The translations under genes and the position numbers were made by a program. 64,000 nucleotides of DNA from Methylococcales bacterium. Lineage in GTDB: Bacteria; Pseudomonadota; Gammaproteobacteria; Methylococcales; Methylomonadaceae. Below, piece by piece: positions 18,050 to 27,805 of this stretch. Each line of letters opens with the position of its first letter. Positions within the stretch are counted from its first letter, which is position 1. The notes beneath the pieces were generated by a model. The model ran no database searches and had not been told where the DNA came from. It saw nothing but the letters and a program-made list of their open reading frames with translations. The stretch covers positions 34,802-98,801 of the forward strand of contig JAQURG010000010.1 of the NCBI GenBank assembly GCA_028715725.1, given 5' to 3'.

Positions 18050-19097
18050 GCGAGTCGGCTGGGATATAGGTGGAGCGCATGTTAAAGCGGCGGTCATCAA
18101 TGCGCAGGGTGGAGTTGTTGCCGTTCATCAGCAGCCTTGCCCGCTATGGAAAGGTATTGAGCAATTAAGGAGTGCCGTCGGCGGCATCCTGCAGACACTG
18201 ACTGGCGAAAATTATTGCCATGCCGTCACCATGACCGGAGAGCTGGTTGATTTGTTTGAGCATCGGGACGACGGCGTTAAACAAATCATAGAAACCATGA
18301 CAGGGCTGTTGTCTGAACAGCCTTGCTTGATATTTGCAGGCGAGAACGGCCTGTTGAAAGCGGAGCAGGTTGAAACCAGACATTATCAGTCAATAGCTTC
18401 AGCTAACTGGCTGGCTAGCGCTTCCTTTGCCGCTCAAAAAGTCAATAGCGGATTATTTGTCGATATAGGCAGCACGACCACGGATATTCTTTTAGTGAAT
18501 AATGGCAAGGTAAGGGCGAAAGGCTACACCGACTACCAGCGTTTAATAACTCAAGAGCTTATTTATTCAGGCATTGTCAGAACTCCGGTGATGACGGTGG
18601 CGCAGACCGCACAAGATCAAGGTCAGGAAATCGGTTTAATGGCGGAATATTTTGCTACGATGGCCGACGTCTACCGCGTCACGGGAGAGCTTAACGAATT
18701 GCACGACCAAACCGAGACCGCTGACGGTGCTGAAAAGACCATTACTGCCAGTGCCAGACGTTTATCACGCATGATAGGCTGTGATTTTTTACCCTGTGAG
18801 TTGCAGCGCTGGCGGCATTTCGCTGAAAATATTCGCAGCCGGCAACTAAAAAAGATTCAACTGGGCTGCGAACGTCAACTGTTTGAGTACGGCGCATACG
18901 AGTCAGGGCTTTCTAAAAATAGTCCGCTGATTGGCGCGGGAGTAGGGCGTTTCCTGGTAAAACAGATAGCCTTTAATTTAGGTCACCCGTATCTGGATTT
19001 TTCTGACTTTTTTCCGGAGCCTGAAAACCGGACAGGAATTACCAGTGCAGACTGCGCGCCTGCGCTTGCTGTAGCTTATCTGGCAAATACGACTTAA
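18036..19097 (+). CDS. Hydantoinase-like H4MPT-linked C1 pathway protein (MfnF family)
   Basis: 353 aa. The ASKHA-type phosphate loop at the N-terminus (GWDIGGAHVKAA) and a second (GLFVDIGSTTTDILLV, about residues 141-156) are characteristic, with LIGAGVGRFLV near the C-terminus. This is the family annotated as probable H4MPT-linked C1 transfer pathway protein. Its archaeal members include MfnF, which joins the furan unit to gamma-glutamyltyramine in methanofuran. Together with the overlapping ATP-grasp gene upstream it suggests methylofuran assembly. The exact bacterial substrate is not shown by the sequence. Confidence 0.82.
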   Translation: MMQTKRVGWDIGGAHVKAAVINAQGGVVAVHQQPCPLWKGIEQLRSAVGGILQTLTGENYCHAVTMTGELVDLFEHRDDGVKQIIETMTGLLSEQPCLIFAGENGLLKAEQVETRHYQSIASANWLASASFAAQKVNSGLFVDIGSTTTDILLVNNGKVRAKGYTDYQRLITQELIYSGIVRTPVMTVAQTAQDQGQEIGLMAEYFATMADVYRVTGELNELHDQTETADGAEKTITASARRLSRMIGCDFLPCELQRWRHFAENIRSRQLKKIQLGCERQLFEYGAYESGLSKNSPLIGAGVGRFLVKQIAFNLGHPYLDFSDFFPEPENRTGITSADCAPALAVAYLANTT

Positions 19098-19201
19098 AGA
19101 TACATGCAGCACAAGGAGATTATTTTTGCTTTCAGTAAAATCAAATCAAGCTGTTACGAAATTACATTCGATCAAAAGCCCGAATCAATCATCTTTGTCT
19201 G

Positions 19202-20491
19202 ATGAATAAGCCTGTAACTGCACGTAATTCAGCGAGAGCCAAACCAAAACAGGTTAAAGGTAAACCTGAGCCGGATGTTAAAGCCAAATCCGAACCATGC
19301 GCTCAAGAGAAATCCGGAAAGACTGTCAAAGTCAAACCTGATCAGGGCGCTAAAGTAAAGCCGGCACAAGATGTTAAAGCCAAATCCGAATCAGGTGCTC
19401 AAGTAGAATCTGAGAAGAATGTCAAAGTTAAACCTGAACAGGCTAAAGATAAACCTGGAGCTTCCCGTGTGCCCAGGCACAAGTCAAAACAAGTTCTCAC
19501 TACGCCGCCGGCAAGTAATTTCAGACGCAATCTTTTGTTAATCAGTCTTGAAGTGTCAGGCCTGATAATTATTGCGGTATCTGCAATCATGGTTATTTTA
19601 GGCTATTCGGCTAACTGGTTTTCCGGGACCCGTTTTTTTACCAGCTTGCTGCCTTTTGCAATCGGTGTTTTAGGATTAATCCTGATGGCTGTTGCATTGC
19701 TGATTGGCTGGTGGAAACTTCGCAAATGGTCGCAGGGCAGGGCGGCGCTACTAGCCCCCATTCTGTCCGTCAGCCTTGCTCTGGTGATCGGCTGGTTCGT
19801 TATGCAGGATCAATTTGTCCATGCGTTCAGCCACTTTCGCACCCTGGTCGGTGGTAAGCAGGAGGCCAGCCGGGTTACTCTCGCTCATCAAGTCTATGCT
19901 GCTTATCGGCGTCACGATCCGGGGCTGCTCCATAAGCTGATCAATCGTGCTCAGGGCTACAATAAAGTTATTGAGGAGGCGGCCAATGTATTCGATATTG
20001 ATCCGAACCTTCTACAGGGGATTGCTGCGGCAGAGTCTTCCTTTTTGCCCCGCGATAGCAAGGATGGCGGATATGGCCTGTTTCAAATTACTCTTGTGCC
20101 GAAAGTCGTCATGGAGCAGGCCGCCGCGCATCTGAAGGTAGCCAAGGTTAACTTGCTCAATCCACGGCATAATGCCCTTATAGCCGCCGCCACATTAAAA
20201 TATTATCTGGACGAGATGAACAACGACCTGTTTCTGGGCCTGCTGGCCTATAATATCGGACCTGCTAACGGAGGTCTTCGCTTTATCATGCAGGAGTATG
20301 GGGCGACCGATTTTATTACTGTACAACCTTACTTGCAGCAACTGCCGCGCGATTATCCCATTCGTGTTTTATCCTATTCGCTCGCTTTCAGGCTCTGGCA
20401 AAAAGAGGGAAAATTGCTCGCCTACGAAGAAGGAAAAAACGCCCTACATATTCAACGGATTGGAATTCCCGGCTTGCTAATGGATTTTTAA
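19202..20491 (+). CDS. Membrane-anchored lytic transglycosylase with Lys-rich N-terminal repeats
   Basis: 429 aa in three parts. Residues 1-100 are low-complexity and basic, built from degenerate units such as VKAKSEPCAQEKSGKTVKV and KVKPxQ. Then come three membrane helices at about 105-130, 140-165 and 178-200. From about 225 on is a periplasmic SLT transglycosylase domain: IDPNLLQGIAAAESSF with the catalytic Glu, DGGYGLFQIT, NALIAAATLKYYLDEM and GLLAYNIGP. It should cleave murein between MurNAc and GlcNAc. The cytoplasmic repeat tail is unusual. The gene stands alone, between the C1 cluster and the Hhe-like gene. Confidence 0.82.
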   Translation: MNKPVTARNSARAKPKQVKGKPEPDVKAKSEPCAQEKSGKTVKVKPDQGAKVKPAQDVKAKSESGAQVESEKNVKVKPEQAKDKPGASRVPRHKSKQVLTTPPASNFRRNLLLISLEVSGLIIIAVSAIMVILGYSANWFSGTRFFTSLLPFAIGVLGLILMAVALLIGWWKLRKWSQGRAALLAPILSVSLALVIGWFVMQDQFVHAFSHFRTLVGGKQEASRVTLAHQVYAAYRRHDPGLLHKLINRAQGYNKVIEEAANVFDIDPNLLQGIAAAESSFLPRDSKDGGYGLFQITLVPKVVMEQAAAHLKVAKVNLLNPRHNALIAAATLKYYLDEMNNDLFLGLLAYNIGPANGGLRFIMQEYGATDFITVQPYLQQLPRDYPIRVLSYSLAFRLWQKEGKLLAYEEGKNALHIQRIGIPGLLMDF

Positions 20492-20808
20492 TAATTAATC
20501 ATAAGTAAACCCCAGCTTTGCCGAAGGTTTTTGACTTATTTTGAATGTCCGGTTTAAACATATAAATAGTCCCTATTAAAGAAGGGCTAATTGTATGGTA
20601 GATAGAATTAGCCTTCGATGAGCTCGAAAAAATTGTTAGTCTACTTGGGTATCTCTAGCCATAAGGAACAATCTTTCTGTCTAGCTTGAGAAAACGAACG
20701 CGCTTGCAGGGATTATCATCAATGTATTGTTCTTGAATGCTATACTGAGTGCTCAGAAAGTTTTTGGTGTTTGATAGCGCTCTGCATAACATCAGCAAAT
20801 AAATTGGA
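20492..20808. other. Intergenic region with one imperfect hairpin
   Basis: About 317 bp between two convergent genes. An inverted repeat GAAGGGCTAATT (20581-20592) / AATTAGCCTTC (20606-20616) could form a stem with one bulge; there is no T-run, so a Rho-independent terminator is doubtful. I see no gene. Confidence 0.5.
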
Positions 20809-23800
20809 CTAACATTCTGCCCGATACTCTGCCAACAGCTTATGTAATTGCTCATCAACATGTTTTAAAGCCGACTCGGAATCAATCCACCAATCTGTTG
20901 ACCAGATACGAATTACTTCCCAACCCAAACCTCTTAACACCTGCTCTCTTAAAAAGTCACGATCTCTTGCAGTAGCAGAACTATGATAACTAGCGCCATC
21001 ACACTCGACAGCACTCAGATACTGACCAGGAGCATCAGGATTAATCACACCAAGATCGATCCTGAATCCGGATACGCCCACTTGAGAATGCGTTATCCAG
21101 CCTTTAGCATGCAGCTTTTCAGCAACGGCTTGTTCAAATGGTGAATCAAAAAAGCCACCGGGTGCGCCTACTGCTTCAGTCAGAGCGGAAATGCCTCGTT
21201 GTGCATATTCAAGAAAATACTTTAAATCCCTGATACCTTCAGCCCCAGTACGTGATAAATCGATTTGTTCCGGTTTTAATGAAGCAAACACATGCATTTC
21301 TTCTTTGGCCCTAGTCACCGCAACATTTAATCTGCGCGTACCACCGGCTTGATTCATCGGGCCAAAATTCATACTCAACTTACCGGCAGCATCTTTACCA
21401 AAGGTGATAGAGAAATAAATTAAATCACGCTCATCCCCCTGAACATTTTCTAAGTTTTTAACAAACACAGAATCAAACTTATCTTCAGCAAAATGCGGTT
21501 CTATTTCTGGGTATTGGCTGCGCGCCACTTCAAATAAATCACTAATTAATTTCTGTTGCTCCATATTAAATGTCACAATGCCAATTGATTTATTGAAGCC
21601 AGACTGACGTAATTTAGTAACGATATCTTCGACAATCGCTTCTGCTTCACCTCGATTGATACGATTCTGACCTTCCTTATAGATAGAATCAACCGCATGA
21701 TAATGCACCGACATGCCGCGAGTATCATTATTCGGAAAGGTGACCAGCTTGCCACCGTAGTATTTATGATTAGAAAAAGTAATTAACGATTCGCAGCGCG
21801 AGCGGTAATGCCAATTTAGATTCATACAAGGAATGTTTGCGGCTAAACATTCATCTAAAATGGACTCCGTATCCTCTTCAAAATCATCGGAGTACTCATC
21901 ATCGCCTGATTTCTTAGCAAAGAAGGAGCTAGGTGAAAGCTGCTTCGGATCGCCGACCACAATCGCCTGTTTAGCTCTGGCGACTGCGCCAATTGCATCA
22001 GGTACAGTAATTTGACTCGCCTCATCAAAGATAACCACATCAAATGCCTTACTATTAGCTGGAAGGTATTGCGCTATACTCATAGGGCTCATCATCACAC
22101 AAGGAGTCAATTTAGTAATCACCTCGGGCATTTGACTCATTAATTGGCGTAGCGGCATATGACGTGTTTTCTTTTGAACCTCACGCGCTAACACGCCCCA
22201 TTCAGATCCTTTCTTTATTTCTTGTGCTTTAGGAATACCGGTAGCTAACAGCGCTTTGACATATTCCTGAGTAAGTTGCATAAAGTCTGTATCTAACTGA
22301 TGATATATTTGAATTTTTTGACGATGCTCAGCCGGAATAAAATTTTTCAAGACCTCGTCATGATCAATAACCGAATTTACCCACCAACGTGAATAATTAA
22401 CCAATAACAACTCTTTTGCGGATAAATCATTGGTATACCCTTGTTCAATACCCTCAATTAAAGCTGCCAAACCAGCGGAAATAGCATGCTGTCTCACTTT
22501 TCGCCAAGCACACCAGTAACGCAGTTTATTTTTGTGTGTTAACCAGGCATCACATTGCTCAATAACTCTCTGGAAGAAATCATTTTTCCCTGTAGCTTTA
22601 AAAACATCTCCTGCTTGAGAACCGATAACTGTAGCCAACTGTCCTGCATGTTGTTGATGATGACTGAACTGCTCTAAAAAGGCAGCGCCTTTAGCACCGA
22701 TTAACGCATTACGATCTAGTAACTCATTTTGATCGATCACTAACTGCGCGATACGATGCTTATTAGCAATCGCTTGTTCTGCGTCTGCACTCACGTTTAC
22801 CAATGCACTTAATACGCCATCTAACCATTGGCATGCAGTTCTAATCCATGCGACATTCGAATCTACGCCCTCCCAATGTTTACCGATTACATCGCCTAAA
22901 TGCTGATATTTGATAACTTTCCCCTGTAAACGCTTAGCCTCAATTAAATTATCGAAATCATTAGGAATGCTCTTCGGATTAATTTTTTTTCCTACATTTT
23001 TACCTAGTGCTTTTTTAACCGAGCGCTTACCCAGCCACTTCGCTAAAAACCATTTCTCTTCAGATTCCGTCCACTTGTTTTTAAGTTCTTCCAGTTCACA
23101 GTCCAATACAGAGCGTTTAAAAGGATTTTTTACGCTCGCCATACTGCTATGGAACTGTTCAACCAAGTCAGATAATTCCAGCAGTTCTTTACGCTGCATC
23201 GCTCCTTGAGGCGAAAAGCCATAGCCATAATTTTCAGCAAAAGCATCCGGTAATAGCTCGGCTAATTTTTGTAATGCAATTAATTGGGATAAATGGTTAA
23301 AGGTTAAATTTAAGCCCAAGTGTTGTGCATATTCATTCGCTGCAAGTTCCAGTGCTTTAACTGTTTGCTGCGCACTGCCAGCTAAACTTAAAACGCGACT
23401 TTGCCAAGACGGTGACCATTCGCCAGTAACAATTTGTGAAAAAATATCCAAACCAATACCTGTCAACTCAATACTATTGGCATCAATACGGTTGGCAATT
23501 TCATGCAATTCTTCAAACGCCTCTAAGGAATGCTGCTCCGGACTATTCCAGTGCAGTTTCACCACAGGCACATCACTGTACTTTATGACAACACCCATCG
23601 CTTGATATGGCGTCAGTCCATTTGGGTAATGATGATGTATACGATCTACGTATTTATTTAAATCGCTTCTGACCTGCGCTAAACGTTCTGCTTCTTTTTC
23701 CCAATTCAGCCCTGAAACATCAATACAGCCCCAAGCCTTACCTAACTGCGCAATAACGTCTGACTTTTTGGCTTTTGCAGAGTGTAATTCAAGACAGTGC

Positions 23801-26019
23801 TCACCTAAACCGACTTGATGCAAGCGACGATAAACCACTTCCAGAGCTGCAGTTTTTTCCGAAACAAACAACACTGTTTTCCCAGTCGCTAATAACTGAG
23901 AAATCATATTAGCAATGGTCTGACTTTTACCAGTGCCGGGTGGCCCGATTAAGACAAAATCTTTACCCGCTTCGGCTGCATACACAGCGGCTATTTGCGA
24001 GCTATCGGCCAATAGGGGAATAAACGTGTCTTTAGGATGTCGGGCGGCATCTAGTCGTCTAGGATCTGGAAATTCAACACCAGTTCCGGAATACATATCC
24101 CGCGGACTTTCAATCAAATGTTTAACTACAGCGCTTTCTTTTAAGGCATCGACACGCTCACATAGATCTTTCCACATCAGATATTTCGCAAATGAAAAGG
24201 TAGAAACAACCACGCTTTCTTCAACTTCCCAACCGGTAATATCTTTTATCTTTATGCGCAGAATATTTAAGATTTGTTTAACATCCAAGCCATGTTCATC
24301 GGTGGGTAAATCACCCTCTAACTCAGGAATTTCCAGAGCGAAATCTTGTTTTAGCATTTCAAGCAAGGTGGGATTAAACCGAGGATCATCCTCATGCGCA
24401 TGTAACTGAAACCCAGAATTCACACTTTTACGTGTAATTTCAATCGGGATTAAAATCAGCGGAGCTCTATAAGTTCGCTGCGCATCTTTACCGTTCGACC
24501 AGTTTAAAAACCCTAAGGCAATATAGAGAATGTTGGCCCCGCCCTCCTGAATTGCCTCCTTCGCTGAACGGTAAAGCTCCAGTAAATCAGTGGTGAGTTT
24601 TTTGCTATCCGTATTTGCAATCAGCTCTTTTTTAGATAAATGCCGCTGCAATTGTTCAGTAAGTAAACTTTCCTGATGTTGTTGCAAATGCAATTGCCCC
24701 GAACGCGGATCACTGGCAAGTTTTAAGCTATCAACCGATATAATATTAAATTTTTGATTGTCAGCTAGCATATCTTCAAGACTGGCTAGATCGATGCAAT
24801 TGATCCCAATTGCTCTGGTGCGGCTGGTAAAGTTTAATAGGCGATTGCGCATGGTTAAATCCAGCAACTGTCGCTTCCAGTTTTCTATGCGTGCTTCTGG
24901 CGTGTCTAAACTTACCTCAGGAGCATCATCAGAATTAAAACTTTGCTCGGGGATATAGGTGATAATTTCAACCGGCAATTCAACTTCATCCACGACAACA
25001 TTTGCCTGATATTCGCCCGCTAACTCTTTATCAGATAATGGTTTGATACGTGCGAGCCTAGCGCGCTTAATATCAATCGCCAGAACAAATTCCGCATCAT
25101 TTTTTAACTTATCTTCGGCTTCTTGTTTGGCTAAGCTAAATTTAGCCGGTGGTTTATTGGTACACAGGGTAGTTTCAAATACGATCAATTCATTTAATTG
25201 ACACCGCTTACGCAAGGATTGAGCGTCATAAACCACCGCCGAGGAAAGATCCTCATCACTCAACCAACAGCCAGTAAACGCGTGACCTTTGGTAAAGATA
25301 ACTAACCCATTTAAACCCGATTGCTCAAGGCAAGATGCAAACAATAACGAAGTATCCAAACATGTTGCCAGGCGCGTTTCTGCTATTTTTGAAGGTAAGC
25401 GCACCCGCTGTCCTTCTTCTTCAAAACTAGCAGGTGGACTTGCATAGCTAAGATCTAATTTACACACTGCACTCCACAATGCACTGACAATAATCGCTAC
25501 GCGTCTTGGGCTTTTAGATTGATAACCTTCAATTGATGCAAGCTGACCGGAAGCTTCCAGCATTTTTGAAGTATCGCGTAAAATAGTTTGCACTACGGCA
25601 TCATTGGGCTGAACAAAGGCAGCTAAAATTTCGGGTAATATACGCGTGCCGACCCATTCATCTTTGGCTAATAATTCAACCTGTTCGGTTTTAGTGTCCA
25701 GCACTTCATCGCCGGCTCTTAGCCTAAAAGTCATTTCGCCACGTAATGACTCATGAATACCGCGCAAAAACTCGGAATTTAGCTCGACTCGAATATCATC
25801 TAAAATCACCTGAGAATCAGGAATCAACTTATCTATATGCCATGTCCGTTCGATCAAAAAGTTAGGTGATCCAGTCAACACCAATTCAAGATCATGAAAG
25901 GTTTGCTCACTATGGTTTTTTAATTCGATTTCGGTAATTAGTGGCAGTGCATTTTGCTGAAAAGCTAGGTTTATCTTAGGAACAACTGAGGTAATAATCG
26001 CTATCTTTTTATCTTGCAT
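20809..26019 (-). CDS. DUF4011-helicase-Vsr protein, Hhe-type antiphage defence candidate
   Basis: About 1736 aa from the ATG at 26019 (MQDKKIAIITSV). The frame is open to 26100 but the extra part overlaps a palindromic repeat. Domain order: an N-terminal region with beta sandwich and transglutaminase-like stretches (RLATCLDTSLLFASCLEQ), DUF4011 (IENWKRQLLDLTMRNRLLNF, about 400), SF1 helicase Walker A LIGPPGTGKSQT (about 690), then FDEASQITVPDAIG and VVGDPKQLSPSSFF (about 1330-1360), NVAVTRAKEEMHVF, and a Vsr/DUF559-like nuclease at the end (FRIDLGV...SAVECDGASYH, then REQVLRGLGWEVIRIW). This matches the single-gene Hhe defence architecture (DUF4011-helicase-Vsr). No partner gene is present. 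Confidence 0.85.
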   Translation of the reverse strand: MQDKKIAIITSVVPKINLAFQQNALPLITEIELKNHSEQTFHDLELVLTGSPNFLIERTWHIDKLIPDSQVILDDIRVELNSEFLRGIHESLRGEMTFRLRAGDEVLDTKTEQVELLAKDEWVGTRILPEILAAFVQPNDAVVQTILRDTSKMLEASGQLASIEGYQSKSPRRVAIIVSALWSAVCKLDLSYASPPASFEEEGQRVRLPSKIAETRLATCLDTSLLFASCLEQSGLNGLVIFTKGHAFTGCWLSDEDLSSAVVYDAQSLRKRCQLNELIVFETTLCTNKPPAKFSLAKQEAEDKLKNDAEFVLAIDIKRARLARIKPLSDKELAGEYQANVVVDEVELPVEIITYIPEQSFNSDDAPEVSLDTPEARIENWKRQLLDLTMRNRLLNFTSRTRAIGINCIDLASLEDMLADNQKFNIISVDSLKLASDPRSGQLHLQQHQESLLTEQLQRHLSKKELIANTDSKKLTTDLLELYRSAKEAIQEGGANILYIALGFLNWSNGKDAQRTYRAPLILIPIEITRKSVNSGFQLHAHEDDPRFNPTLLEMLKQDFALEIPELEGDLPTDEHGLDVKQILNILRIKIKDITGWEVEESVVVSTFSFAKYLMWKDLCERVDALKESAVVKHLIESPRDMYSGTGVEFPDPRRLDAARHPKDTFIPLLADSSQIAAVYAAEAGKDFVLIGPPGTGKSQTIANMISQLLATGKTVLFVSEKTAALEVVYRRLHQVGLGEHCLELHSAKAKKSDVIAQLGKAWGCIDVSGLNWEKEAERLAQVRSDLNKYVDRIHHHYPNGLTPYQAMGVVIKYSDVPVVKLHWNSPEQHSLEAFEELHEIANRIDANSIELTGIGLDIFSQIVTGEWSPSWQSRVLSLAGSAQQTVKALELAANEYAQHLGLNLTFNHLSQLIALQKLAELLPDAFAENYGYGFSPQGAMQRKELLELSDLVEQFHSSMASVKNPFKRSVLDCELEELKNKWTESEEKWFLAKWLGKRSVKKALGKNVGKKINPKSIPNDFDNLIEAKRLQGKVIKYQHLGDVIGKHWEGVDSNVAWIRTACQWLDGVLSALVNVSADAEQAIANKHRIAQLVIDQNELLDRNALIGAKGAAFLEQFSHHQQHAGQLATVIGSQAGDVFKATGKNDFFQRVIEQCDAWLTHKNKLRYWCAWRKVRQHAISAGLAALIEGIEQGYTNDLSAKELLLVNYSRWWVNSVIDHDEVLKNFIPAEHRQKIQIYHQLDTDFMQLTQEYVKALLATGIPKAQEIKKGSEWGVLAREVQKKTRHMPLRQLMSQMPEVITKLTPCVMMSPMSIAQYLPANSKAFDVVIFDEASQITVPDAIGAVARAKQAIVVGDPKQLSPSSFFAKKSGDDEYSDDFEEDTESILDECLAANIPCMNLNWHYRSRCESLITFSNHKYYGGKLVTFPNNDTRGMSVHYHAVDSIYKEGQNRINRGEAEAIVEDIVTKLRQSGFNKSIGIVTFNMEQQKLISDLFEVARSQYPEIEPHFAEDKFDSVFVKNLENVQGDERDLIYFSITFGKDAAGKLSMNFGPMNQAGGTRRLNVAVTRAKEEMHVFASLKPEQIDLSRTGAEGIRDLKYFLEYAQRGISALTEAVGAPGGFFDSPFEQAVAEKLHAKGWITHSQVGVSGFRIDLGVINPDAPGQYLSAVECDGASYHSSATARDRDFLREQVLRGLGWEVIRIWSTDWWIDSESALKHVDEQLHKLLAEYRAEC

Positions 26020-26087
26020 GTTTATTTTTGAAAATGAGAAGTTACATGATGGAGTTTTGTCGCAAAGTTTGTCACAGTCAGGTAGAG

Positions 26088-26152
26088 GTAGGGTGGGCAC
26101 CGCTGTTTGTGCCCACGCGGATTGAAATGGTGGGCAAATTTGCCCACCCTAC
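26088..26152. repeat. Palindromic GTAGGGTGGGCA-type intergenic repeat
   Basis: The outer inverted repeat GTAGGGTGGGCA (26088-26099) / TGCCCACCCTAC (26141-26152) encloses a hairpin GTGGGCAC / GTGCCCAC (26093-26116) and a perfect 20-bp palindrome at 26129-26148. A related copy lies at 49450-49480. This looks like a dispersed REP-like element between ubiB and the Hhe-like gene; it may also act as a transcription barrier. Confidence 0.8.
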
Positions 26153-26161
26153 ATCTCTGAA

Positions 26162-27712
26162 TTATTGAACCAACAGCGCTGTACTGATAATTACCGCACT
26201 GATCAGCATCGCCAGTATGGTTATCCGGTGATTATTATCCATCTGCTGGCGCAGCAGGGCCAGTTCGCGTTGCTGCGCTTCGGCCTGATGCTGTGCGTTG
26301 GCTGCATTATCCAGGGCTTTGTAAATCAGGGAAGGAATTTCAGGAAAATGTTCAGCAAGTTCAGGGAGCTGTTTAATAAGCTTGCTGATTTTGGCTTTAG
26401 GCCCCAAACGGTCATGGAACCATTTTTCAAGAAAAGGTTTGGCGGTTTGCCATAGGTCCAGCTCAGGATAAAGCTGCCGCCCCAATCCTTCAATATTCAG
26501 CAGCGTTTTTTGCAGCAGCACCAGTTGCGGCTGAACTTGCATATCAAAACGCCGCGCCGTCTGGAATAAACGCAATAATAACTGACCAAACGAGATATCC
26601 TTCAACGGTTTTTCAAAGATTGGTTCGCAAACGCTGCGAATAGCGGATTCAAATTCTTCTATGCGAGTCGACCGGGGCACCCAGCCGGATTCAACGTGCA
26701 TTTGCGCCACTTTCCGATAATCCCGGTTAAAAAAAGCCAGAAAATTCTCTGCCAGGTAGCGTTGATCAGACAGAGATAAAGAACCGACGATACCAAAATC
26801 AATGGCTATGTATTTATCCGGCAAATCGACAAAGATATTGCCGGGGTGCATATCGGCATGGAAGAAGTTGTCTCTGAATACCTGGGTAAAGAAGATTTCT
26901 ACGCCGCGTTCGGCGAGCACTTTAAAATTCGCGCCGCCCGCCTTAAGCTGCTCGATTTCACCGACGGGTATGCCGTGAATTCTTTCCATGACCATGACTT
27001 TCTGGCGTGTCAGCGGCCAGTGGATTTCGGGTATGTAAATCAGTTCTGAATTTTCAAAATTGCGGCGCAATTTGCCGGCATTTGCCGCTTCCCTCACCAG
27101 ATCCAGTTCATCCAGCGTGGTTCTTTCAAATTCGGCAATCACCTCCGTAGCTCTTAATCGTCTTGCATCGGACCAGAATCTTTCGGCAAAACGAGCCAGT
27201 TCATAAAGCAGTCCTATGTCGGATAAAATCTGCTCTTCAATGTCGGGACGCAATACTTTAACAATTACGCTCTCTCCGCTGTGTAAAACCGCTGTATGAA
27301 CCTGCGCAACTGAAGCCGATGCCAAAGGTTCGGCATCAAACTCGGCAAATGCCTCAGCAATCGGCATGCCTAGTTCTTTTTCAATAATGCTACGGGCAAT
27401 CTCGCTGGGGAAAGGAGGAACCTGGTCTTGAAGTTTTACCAGTTCATCGGCAATATCATCGGGCAACAGATCCTTGCGGGTAGACAAGGCCTGGCCGAAT
27501 TTGACATAGATAGGCCCCAGGTCTTCCAGCGACCGTCTGATTCTGACTCCGCGGGATTCGGATCTGGGCTTAAGCCAGTAACTGGGAGTGATAAAAGCTA
27601 AATAACGAACCGGGCGGAATAAATGGGTGTTCAAGACAATTTCGTCCAGCCCGTGAGAGACCAGAACCCAATTAATATGAATCAGGCGTAATAACAATTT
27701 AGGTCGAATCAC
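26162..27712 (-). CDS. ubiB: UbiB, ABC1/ADCK-type kinase-like protein for ubiquinone synthesis
   Basis: 516 aa. It starts at GTG 27712 with AAAGGT ahead. UbiB is an atypical kinase/ATPase needed for ubiquinone biosynthesis at the inner membrane. Seen here: the KxGQ motif ([17 protein letters not shown]), a nucleotide-binding strand [33 protein letters not shown] and [12 protein letters not shown], plus a C-terminal hydrophobic anchor ([18 protein letters not shown]). It is the last gene of ubiE-ubiJ-ubiB, about 90 bp after ubiJ. Confidence 0.95.
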   Translation of the reverse strand: MIRPKLLLRLIHINWVLVSHGLDEIVLNTHLFRPVRYLAFITPSYWLKPRSESRGVRIRRSLEDLGPIYVKFGQALSTRKDLLPDDIADELVKLQDQVPPFPSEIARSIIEKELGMPIAEAFAEFDAEPLASASVAQVHTAVLHSGESVIVKVLRPDIEEQILSDIGLLYELARFAERFWSDARRLRATEVIAEFERTTLDELDLVREAANAGKLRRNFENSELIYIPEIHWPLTRQKVMVMERIHGIPVGEIEQLKAGGANFKVLAERGVEIFFTQVFRDNFFHADMHPGNIFVDLPDKYIAIDFGIVGSLSLSDQRYLAENFLAFFNRDYRKVAQMHVESGWVPRSTRIEEFESAIRSVCEPIFEKPLKDISFGQLLLRLFQTARRFDMQVQPQLVLLQKTLLNIEGLGRQLYPELDLWQTAKPFLEKWFHDRLGPKAKISKLIKQLPELAEHFPEIPSLIYKALDNAANAQHQAEAQQRELALLRQQMDNNHRITILAMLISAVIISTALLVQ

Positions 27713-27805
27713 GAGTTACCTTTAGAAATGTCGGTTGGGCACTTTTCCGCGAGTACCCTATAAATGGCTTATTCAAAGATGGAAAGACAGCATTGCTCCA
27801 CTGGA

